This document shows, one piece after another, positions 1-5,196 of a DNA stretch of 6,049 bases. This stretch comes from Deltaproteobacteria bacterium (GTDB lineage: Bacteria; Myxococcota_A; UBA9160; SMWR01). Under the pieces are notes generated by a model. The model did no database searches. It was given only the letters and a program-made list of their open reading frames with translations, and was not told where the DNA came from. The stretch spans positions 1-6,049 of the forward strand of contig JAFDAW010000174.1 in the NCBI GenBank assembly GCA_019313605.1, given 5' to 3'. Made by a program: the position numbers and the translations under genes. Each line of letters begins with the position of its first letter. Position 1 is the first letter of the stretch.

Positions 1-60
1 ACGTTGTTGAATAGTTGAATTGCGAACCTTTAGGTTCGCAATTCAACTATTCAACAACGT
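1..60. repeat. Perfect 29-bp inverted repeat with 2-nt loop
   Basis: Bases 1-29 are the exact reverse complement of bases 32-60, leaving only TT (30-31) as a loop. There is no mismatch in the 29-bp arms. The arms contain 11 G/C of 29 (about 38%), far below the surrounding coding DNA. Each arm contains the heptamer GTTGAAT twice, at 6-12 and 14-20, mirrored as ATTCAAC at 41-47 and 49-55. It lies 15 bp past the stop codon of the leftward oxidoreductase gene; the 15 bp between (61-75) show nothing recognisable. It could be a transcription terminator or attenuating hairpin for the purM operon, a dispersed REP/MITE-like palindrome, or an inverted-duplication artefact at a contig end, since the window begins on its first base. 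The stem is much longer than a usual intrinsic terminator and no U-tract can be seen within the window, so a terminator role is unproven. Confidence 0.95.
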
Positions 61-75
61 CCCCGCTATTTCCAG

Positions 76-1503
76 CTAGGCGAGGTCGGATGCGATTGCG
101 TCGCCGGCACGCCAGCCGAGCAGCAGGTCGCCGTCGAATCCCTGTGCGGCGAGCTTCCAGCGGTCCAACACGTAAGCCGGGGTGCGGGAGATCGGCTTGA
201 GCGGAACTCCGGCGGGCCGGCTGCCTTCGCTGCGAGGATCGGCGAGGAACTCGTCTCGATCCCAGAGCGGAGGCTGGGAGGCCACGCGCACCCATCCCTC
301 CCGTCCGAGCGGGAGCAGGCTGGCCACACCCGATTCGATCTCATCGCAAACGGTGTCTTTGGCCGCATCGATCGGGACGACCGCGGACGCCACGAGATCG
401 ACCGGATCTTTCCCATCGGGGTTCTCGAATACTCGCAGGCGGATCAGATTCGTTCCCGAAACCTTCTCGGAAAGATTCCCGATTCGGATCACCCGCGCAG
501 CCATTCCGTCGGGGAGTGCCCGGCGTGGGCCGCGAAGATGCACGCTGAGTCTTCGATGGCTGGCGGCAGGTCCCTTCAGCAAGTCGGGGGTGGGCCCTTC
601 TGCGAGTGCATCTCTGAGGGCCGGCAGGGGGGCGTTGATGATCAGCGCTCTGCCCGCACAGACTTCGGGCGTTCGCTCGAACTCGATCGCGGGTTGGTTT
701 CCGGCCGATACGAGTCGAAATGCGCCGCGCAGTTGGCGAACTTCTCCATAGAGTGAGGCGATGCGCTGATCGAGCAGGTCCCTGAACCAGCGATGACCCT
801 CTGCGGTTTCGGCAGCACCGCCGAGTGCTGCTCCGAGCAGCCGCGTTCGAACGTACGCAGGCGGCTCGAGTTCTGCAAAATCCGATAGCGCGCGCAGTTG
901 TGCGTCGCAGAAGGCCGCCAGCGAACTCGCTTCGGCCACCGCGCGTCCGACGGGATCCGCGATCGAATAGCCTGAATTCGGATGTGCTTCGGGCTTTCGC
1001 GGCAGCGGCGGAAACTTTCGCGACAAGCGGGGCATGCGTCTGCTTTCAGTGTAGATTTCGCGATCCAGAAGAATGCGCTGCTGCGCTTGGGAATCCTCCT
1101 GGAGTGACGCGACCAGGTTGCGAGCCGTCGCTTCGGGTGAGAGGTTCCACGCCTCGAGTTCTTCGGCCGTCCGGTTGGCATCGCCGACATCGACCCGCGC
1201 CTTTGGCATGGCGACCTGGTAGGCGGGAAAGGTGGTGCGGATCCGTCTGCGGTCGATCAGTGGGATCCCCAGCGCCTTGAGACAGGAGCCGAGCACCCCG
1301 TCGCTGCCGCTTCCCGTCATCATGAAGGGCTCGCGCAAGCCGCGGTACGCCACGGCAGCGGTGTCTTCTTCGAGGATCAGGACGCGCATGCCGCGCATGC
1401 CGAGCCGGATCGCGGCGACGAGGCCTGGCAGTGCGGTTCCGAGGACGACGGCGTCCCAGCGTCGGACCCGAAAAGTAGAGCCGACGGGCGGGAGTCCGCG
1501 CAT
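76..1503 (-). CDS. FAD/NAD(P)-binding oxidoreductase-like protein of unknown substrate
   Basis: The gene encodes 475 residues, with its stop TAG at 78-76. Residues 16-27 (WDAVVLGTALPG) form the first beta strand and glycine-rich turn of a Rossmann dinucleotide-binding fold. A second strand follows (MRVLILEE, 39-46) and ends in the acidic residues that normally hold the ribose of FAD. The segment ALIINAPLPALRDAL (286-300) resembles the conserved late strand of phytoene-desaturase/amine-oxidase-like flavoproteins. The C-terminus (GDLLLGWRAGDAIASDLA, 458-475) resembles their closing flavin-contacting helix. The middle Gly of the usual GxGxxG is Ala24, so binding may be altered. No signal peptide or membrane segment is apparent, suggesting a cytosolic protein. 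ATG 1503 was chosen because it overlaps the purM stop by one base (TAATG) and the Rossmann strand begins 15 residues later. It is probably co-transcribed and translationally coupled with purM. The substrate is not recognisable; family assignment by fold is moderately sure, function is open. Confidence 0.75.
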   Translation of the reverse strand: MRGLPPVGSTFRVRRWDAVVLGTALPGLVAAIRLGMRGMRVLILEEDTAAVAYRGLREPFMMTGSGSDGVLGSCLKALGIPLIDRRRIRTTFPAYQVAMPKARVDVGDANRTAEELEAWNLSPEATARNLVASLQEDSQAQQRILLDREIYTESRRMPRLSRKFPPLPRKPEAHPNSGYSIADPVGRAVAEASSLAAFCDAQLRALSDFAELEPPAYVRTRLLGAALGGAAETAEGHRWFRDLLDQRIASLYGEVRQLRGAFRLVSAGNQPAIEFERTPEVCAGRALIINAPLPALRDALAEGPTPDLLKGPAASHRRLSVHLRGPRRALPDGMAARVIRIGNLSEKVSGTNLIRLRVFENPDGKDPVDLVASAVVPIDAAKDTVCDEIESGVASLLPLGREGWVRVASQPPLWDRDEFLADPRSEGSRPAGVPLKPISRTPAYVLDRWKLAAQGFDGDLLLGWRAGDAIASDLA

Positions 1504-1511
1504 TAGTCTCC
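1501..1511 (-). promoter_or_regulatory. TAATG stop/start overlap with GGAG ribosome-binding site
   Basis: On the minus strand GGAG (1511-1508) stands four bases before ATG (1503-1501), and the purM stop TAA (1505-1503) shares its last A with that ATG. Such an overlap usually lets a terminating ribosome re-initiate, so it fixes the oxidoreductase start and argues that the two proteins are made together. The spacing of the GGAG is slightly short but usable. Confidence 0.6.
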
Positions 1512-2663
1512 GCTCGCCGCTCGTGGGCCGAAGACGAGGGTGGGCTCGTCGGCTCCCTTCGCCTCGACGGTTCCAATTGGGTAGGCGCGCTCGCTGAGCG
1601 CGGAGAGTCGATCGATAATTTCGTCTGCCTGCTCGGGCGGAACGATCGCGACCATTCCGATTCCGCAGTTGAAGACGCGAAGCATTTCTTCGTCGGAGAT
1701 GCCGCCAATCCGCTGCAGCAGATCGAAAATCGGCGGGCGCGGCCAGGATTTCGGATCGATCTGGGCCTGCACTCCATTCGGCAGCACGCGGGGTAGATTG
1801 CCCTCGAACCCTCCCCCTGTGATGTGCGCGATCCCCTTGACGTCGAAATCGCGAACCAGGTTGAGAATGGGTTTGACGTAAATTCGCGTCGGTGTCATTA
1901 GCGCCGCTGCGAGCGAAGTGTTCAGTTCCGGATTTTCCGCACGCATTTCCAGTTGGCCGTCTTTGATCCCCGCTTCGACGACCTTGCGAACCAGCGAATA
2001 GCCGTTGCTGTGGAATCCACTCGAAGCGAACCCGAGGATGACGTCGCCGTGGCTGATCCCGGATCCGTCGACGATCTGATCGCGCTCGACGACGCCCACG
2101 CCGAAGCCGACGAGTTCGATCTCTCCGTCGGAGTAGACGCCTGGCATCGTCGCCGTCTCTCCGCCGAGCAGCGCGCAGCCAGCCCGTCGGCAGCCTTCCG
2201 CGATGCCGCGCAGGGCTTCCTTGGCGGTGTCCGGATCGAGTTGATTCATCGCCATGTAATCGAGGAAGACAATCGGCTCGGCGCCCTGCACGATGAGGTC
2301 GTTGACGACCATTGCCACGCAGTCGATTCCCACCGTGTCGTAGCGGCCCAACTCGGCGGCGAGTTTGAGTTTGGTTCCAACGCCATCGGCACCCGCGACG
2401 AACACCGGCTCCTTGTATCGATCCGGAGCTTTGAAGAGTCCCGCAAATCCTCCGATCGACGACAGGATTTCCGGCCGCATCGTGGGCCGGGTGATCTCTG
2501 CGATTTCGGAGATGAATCCCTCGTCGTGGTCGAGGTCGACCCCGGCACTCGCGTAGGCGGGAGCGCTCGTGTCGTCCGGCTTCGGGTTCTTCGAGGACTT
2601 CTTGCTCGCAGCTGATTTCGAGGGCTTCTTCTTCGAGCCCGATGTCGGGGACTTCTTGGTCAC
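1503..2663 (-). CDS. purM: Phosphoribosylformylglycinamidine cyclo-ligase (AIR synthetase) with Lys/Ser-rich N-terminal extension
   Basis: PurM catalyses the ATP-dependent ring closure of formylglycinamidine ribonucleotide to aminoimidazole ribonucleotide, the fifth step of purine synthesis, in the cytosol as a homodimer. From the GTG at 2663 the protein has 386 residues. Family signatures are intact: YASAGVD (37-43), GADGVGTKLKLA (91-102, ATP/phosphate loop), VNDLIVQGAEPIVFLDY (120-136), GGETATMPGVY (167-177), SSGFHSNGYSLVRK (214-227) and TGGGFEGNLPRVLP (282-295). The family usually has about 345 residues. The excess is largely a basic extension at residues 1-33 with ten lysines and many serines, followed by the normal start of the fold. 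The extension has no internal ATG, GTG or TTG codon, so it cannot be removed by choosing a later start without losing conserved residues. An earlier TTG at 2699 is in frame but coincides with a TTGACA promoter box, so GTG 2663 is preferred. The neighbour is not purN, the frequent partner. Confidence 0.95.
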   Translation of the reverse strand: MTKKSPTSGSKKKPSKSAASKKSSKNPKPDDTSAPAYASAGVDLDHDEGFISEIAEITRPTMRPEILSSIGGFAGLFKAPDRYKEPVFVAGADGVGTKLKLAAELGRYDTVGIDCVAMVVNDLIVQGAEPIVFLDYMAMNQLDPDTAKEALRGIAEGCRRAGCALLGGETATMPGVYSDGEIELVGFGVGVVERDQIVDGSGISHGDVILGFASSGFHSNGYSLVRKVVEAGIKDGQLEMRAENPELNTSLAAALMTPTRIYVKPILNLVRDFDVKGIAHITGGGFEGNLPRVLPNGVQAQIDPKSWPRPPIFDLLQRIGGISDEEMLRVFNCGIGMVAIVPPEQADEIIDRLSALSERAYPIGTVEAKGADEPTLVFGPRAASGD

Positions 2664-2669
2664 GCACGA

Positions 2670-2699
2670 TGGATAGGCGAGTCGCCCAAGGCCTGTCAA
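2670..2699 (-). promoter_or_regulatory. Putative sigma70-type promoter of purM, possibly leaderless
   Basis: Reading the minus strand, a perfect TTGACA -35 hexamer lies at 2699-2694, an 18-bp spacer follows, and TATCCA (2675-2670) is in the -10 position. Six bases (TCGTGC) separate this hexamer from the GTG at 2663, which would place transcription initiation on or next to the first base of the start codon. No clear Shine-Dalgarno precedes that GTG, which agrees with a leaderless message. The -10 box is only a partial match to TATAAT, so the call rests mainly on the -35 box and spacing. Confidence 0.45.
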
Positions 2700-2710
2700 A
2701 CGGAAGTTGC

Positions 2711-2716
2711 TATCGT
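2711..2716 (+). promoter_or_regulatory. Putative -10 element of the glycosyltransferase/ABC operon
   Basis: TATCGT matches TATAAT at four of six positions and fits the looser TANNNT pattern of leaderless promoters. It ends six bases before the GTG at 2723, so initiation would fall at the start codon. No convincing -35 box is found 16-18 bp upstream (AAGGCC region). The element mirrors the purM -10 on the other strand: both read CTATC followed by 8 nt and GTG. Only weak support on its own. Confidence 0.3.
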
Positions 2717-2722
2717 CGGCCG

Positions 2723-3391
2723 GTGAAGCTCTCGGTGGTGATTCCTGCGTTAAACGAGGCCAATCGGGTCGTTAGCGCGGTCGAGAGTGCGCGCGCACCC
2801 GGTGTCGAGGTGGTCGTGGTCGATGGCGGCAGCCGGGATGCCACGCGGGAACTCGCCACAGCAGCCGGGGCGCGCGTCGTGAGCAGCCCCGCCGGCCGAG
2901 CCGAGCAACTCGCCGCGGGAGCCGAAGCGAGCAGCGGAGATGCGATCCTCCTGCTCCACGCCGATTCCCGCTTGCCTTCGGGCTTCGATCGGGCCGTAGC
3001 GGAGGCCCTTGAAGACCCTCAAACGATTGGCGGTGCGTTTCGCCTGCGTTTCGAGCAGGCTGACTGGGCGCTGCGCGTCGTCGAGTGGGGGGTGTGGTTG
3101 CGGGTTGCGATCTTCGGCCTGCCGTACGGCGATCAGGCTGTTTTCGTGCGGCGTGAAACGCTGGAGGCGATTGGTGGGATACCGCTGGTTCCAATCATGG
3201 AAGACCTCGATCTGGTGAGGGCGATGCGCGGCCGCGGTCGATTGGCGCTGCTCGATCTGCCGGTAACCACCTCGGCGCGCCGGTATCAGACCCGGGGGGT
3301 CGCGAGGACCCTGTTTCGAAACGCGCTGGCGGCCGCCGCCTGGCGGTTCGATTTCGATCGCCGGAGAATCGCGGACTGGTACCACCGATGA
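2723..3391 (+). CDS. Glycosyltransferase family 2-like protein, TIGR04283 type
   Basis: This 222-residue protein has a GT-A fold glycosyltransferase pattern throughout. It begins with the first strand SVVIPALNEA (4-13) and the nucleotide-sugar-binding strand VVVDGGSRDAT (31-41). GRAEQLAAGA (58-67) follows, then LLLHADS (76-82) at the metal-binding DxD position. PYGDQAVFVRR (134-144), PIMEDLDLVR (157-166, acidic catalytic region) and TSARRYQTRGVARTLFRN (183-200) complete the pattern. The order and wording match the small glycosyltransferases known as TIGR04283 (rSAM/selenodomain-associated transferase 2). The usual partner of that family (TIGR04282) is not in this window. Acceptor and sugar cannot be deduced. 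GTG 2723 was chosen because the first fold strand starts three codons later; ATG 2669 is in frame but would add 18 residues without family resemblance and lacks a ribosome-binding site. A weak GGAAG lies at 2702-2706. The stop overlaps the next gene by four bases (ATGA), so this is the first gene of a coupled operon with an ABC exporter. Confidence 0.88.
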   Translation: MKLSVVIPALNEANRVVSAVESARAPGVEVVVVDGGSRDATRELATAAGARVVSSPAGRAEQLAAGAEASSGDAILLLHADSRLPSGFDRAVAEALEDPQTIGGAFRLRFEQADWALRVVEWGVWLRVAIFGLPYGDQAVFVRRETLEAIGGIPLVPIMEDLDLVRAMRGRGRLALLDLPVTTSARRYQTRGVARTLFRNALAAAAWRFDFDRRRIADWYHR

Positions 3392-5196
3392 GCAGCGCGC
3401 AGCAGATTGCAGCGCAGCGCGCGGGCCGCAGTTCCGTTCGTGCGGCGATTGCGCGGCTTTCCACGTACATCGCGAGGAGCCGCGCCTACTACGCGATCTG
3501 GTCGGTGTTCATGCTCGCCTACGTCGCGGCGTTTCTGCTCGTACCGGAGCTGACGGGGCGAACCGTTGGAGCGATCAAGGATGGCGAGCCCACCGAAGCC
3601 ATCGTTCGCCTCGCGATCTGGCTCGCCGTGGTCGGCGTCCTCGGCGGGGCGGTTCGTTACTTCTCGCGCGTCCTCGTCTTCAATTCTGCTCGACACATCG
3701 AATACGAGTTGCGCAATGACCTCTTTGCGCATCTGCAGCGCCTCCCCCAGTCGTTCTTTTTGACCTGGCGGACGGGCGATCTGATGAGTCGCTGCGTCAA
3801 CGATCTCAACTCGGTGCGGATGCTCCTCGGGCCCGGACTGCTCTCCGCTGTACAGAGCCCGCTGCTCTACGCAGGCGCACTCGTGATGATGTTCTCCAAG
3901 GACTGGCAGCTCGCGCTGTTGGTTCTCTTGCCGTATCCGCTCTTCATCTGGCTCGCGCGCGCGTTTGGGCGCGGATTGCACCGCTGGAACATCGAAGTCC
4001 AAGAGGGCCTCGGCGAGCTTTCGAACCAACTCCAGGAGACGATTTCGGGGATTTCCGTCGTCAAGACCTACGCGATGGAAGACATCACCAAGGATCGCTT
4101 CGCGAAGTCGAACGAGGACCTGTATCGCAAACAGTTGAAGCTCGTGCGCGTGAGCGGCGCGATGCCCGCGATCACCGGGCTGCTTCCCAGTATCGCGATG
4201 ATCATCATTCTCTGGGTCGGCGGTTCGAAGATCAATGCGGGTCGGATGGAGATCGACCAGTTCTTCACCTTCGCGATGCTGATCTACCAGTTGACGTTTC
4301 CGACCTTCATCATGGGCTGGGCGTTTTCGCTGATCCAGCGCGGCGCGGCTGCGATGCAGCGCATCGACGAGGTGCTCACGACGGACCCCTCGATCGCCGA
4401 TCGCCCGGATGCGATCGATCTCGAGAGTATTCGCGGCGAAATCGAATTTCGCGATCTCACCTTCCACTACGGATCGCAGGGTCGAGAACCCGCGCTTCGC
4501 GATGTCTCGCTGACGGTTCCGGCGGGCACGACGCTCGGCATCGTCGGTCCGGTCGGCTCGGGAAAGAGCACGCTCGCAGCGCTGATCCCACGCTTGCTCG
4601 AGGTCGAGGACGGTTGTCTGTTCATCGACGGAATCGACGTCAATCAGCTGAAGCTCCGGATGTTGCGTTCGCACATCGCGATGGTTCCGCAGGACTCGTT
4701 CCTGTTCTCGATGACCCTCGCAGAAAATATCGCCTTCGGTTTGCCGGAGGCGGATTCGAAGCGGATCGCGCAGGCCGTGGAGCGCGCGCAGCTCTCCCAG
4801 GACCTCGCCGAATTTCCCCAGGGACTCGCGACCGTCGTCGGTGAGCGTGGTGTGATGCTCTCGGGTGGGCAGCGCCAACGCACCGCGCTCGCTCGCGCGC
4901 TTGCACTCGATCCGAGCATCCTGATTCTCGACGACACACTTTCGAGTGTCGACGCGGCGACCGAGCAGGCCATTCAGCGCAGCCTCGACGAGGTGTTCGC
5001 GGGGCGAACCGTGGTTTGCATCTCGCACCGCATCAGCAGCGTCAGCAATTGCGATCAGATCATCGTGCTCGAGGATGGCCGCATCACAGAGCGAGGGAGC
5101 CATCGGGAGCTGCTCCTCGCGGGCGGCTTCTACGCGAGAACCGCGCGTCAACAAGCGCTCGAAGCAGAACTCGACGGAATCGGGGCAGTCGCGTGA
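3388..5196 (+). CDS. ABC exporter half-transporter (MdlA/LmrC/TM287-like subunit with degenerate Walker B)
   Basis: The 602-residue protein fuses an N-terminal six-helix membrane domain to a C-terminal ATPase, the usual layout of type IV ABC exporters in the inner membrane. Likely helices lie near residues 34-54, 71-95, 148-168, 173-194, 258-280 and 290-316. In the ATPase domain are Walker A GPVGSGKST (387-395, Lys393), the Q-loop VPQDSFLF (433-440), the signature LSGGQRQR (491-498), Walker B ILILDD (511-516), the D-loop SSVD (519-522) and the H-loop His547. Asp516 stands where the catalytic Glu is expected, the hallmark of the degenerate-site subunit of heterodimeric exporters such as MdlAB, LmrCD and TM287/288; ending ...FYARTARQQALEAELD also recalls MdlA. 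The following gene encodes the probable partner. It starts at ATG 3388 inside the preceding stop (ATGA), with only a weak GGA upstream, so coupling probably drives translation. The substrate is unknown: lipid, glycolipid, peptide or drug are all possible, and the upstream glycosyltransferase favours a glycosylated compound. Confidence 0.93.
   Translation: MSSAQQIAAQRAGRSSVRAAIARLSTYIARSRAYYAIWSVFMLAYVAAFLLVPELTGRTVGAIKDGEPTEAIVRLAIWLAVVGVLGGAVRYFSRVLVFNSARHIEYELRNDLFAHLQRLPQSFFLTWRTGDLMSRCVNDLNSVRMLLGPGLLSAVQSPLLYAGALVMMFSKDWQLALLVLLPYPLFIWLARAFGRGLHRWNIEVQEGLGELSNQLQETISGISVVKTYAMEDITKDRFAKSNEDLYRKQLKLVRVSGAMPAITGLLPSIAMIIILWVGGSKINAGRMEIDQFFTFAMLIYQLTFPTFIMGWAFSLIQRGAAAMQRIDEVLTTDPSIADRPDAIDLESIRGEIEFRDLTFHYGSQGREPALRDVSLTVPAGTTLGIVGPVGSGKSTLAALIPRLLEVEDGCLFIDGIDVNQLKLRMLRSHIAMVPQDSFLFSMTLAENIAFGLPEADSKRIAQAVERAQLSQDLAEFPQGLATVVGERGVMLSGGQRQRTALARALALDPSILILDDTLSSVDAATEQAIQRSLDEVFAGRTVVCISHRISSVSNCDQIIVLEDGRITERGSHRELLLAGGFYARTARQQALEAELDGIGAVA
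5182..5196 (+). promoter_or_regulatory. GGGG ribosome-binding site and GTGA overlap deciding the second ABC start
   Basis: GGGG (5182-5185) stands seven bases before GTG (5193-5195), which overlaps the TGA stop (5194-5196) of the first ABC gene by four bases in the form GTGA. The next in-frame candidate start is an ATG 21 codons later, just before the first membrane helix and with no coupling, so GTG 5193 is preferred. Confidence 0.6.

Noticed and set aside
1..60. Calling the palindrome a standard intrinsic terminator.
   Set aside because: The stem is 29 bp and AT-rich and the bases where a U-tract would lie for leftward transcription are outside the window, so the call cannot be supported.
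1381..1400. Short direct repeat CGCATGCCG within the oxidoreductase gene.
   Set aside because: It encodes the GMRGMR stretch before the second Rossmann strand and is explained by coding sequence.
1953..2615. A 220-codon plus-strand frame opposite purM.
   Set aside because: Antisense shadow of purM: Asp/Val/Arg-rich, no recognisable motif and no ribosome-binding site or conserved context.
1504..2667. A minus-strand frame open across all of purM that continues in frame into the oxidoreductase gene, giving an apparent 863-residue protein from a GTG at 2667.
   Set aside because: The first 388 residues are Arg-rich with no family resemblance and overlap a clearly genuine PurM in another frame. 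Only the part from ATG 1503 onward has protein-like motifs. High third-position GC makes such shadow frames common.
2664..2699. Extending PurM upstream to the in-frame TTG at 2699.
   Set aside because: TTG is the rarer start, it lies within the TTGACA box, no Shine-Dalgarno precedes it, and the 12 added residues resemble nothing in PurM. It remains possible if the promoter reading is wrong.
2669..2722. Starting the glycosyltransferase at the in-frame ATG 2669.
   Set aside because: The added 18 residues precede the normal first strand of the family, have no ribosome-binding site, and would leave only 5 bp between the divergent start codons.
3286..5154. A 622-codon open frame on the minus strand antisense to the first ABC gene.
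   Set aside because: Its translation is rich in Arg, Glu, Asp and His with no domain, and it mirrors the codon bias of the ABC exporter, whose motifs are complete. It is a shadow.
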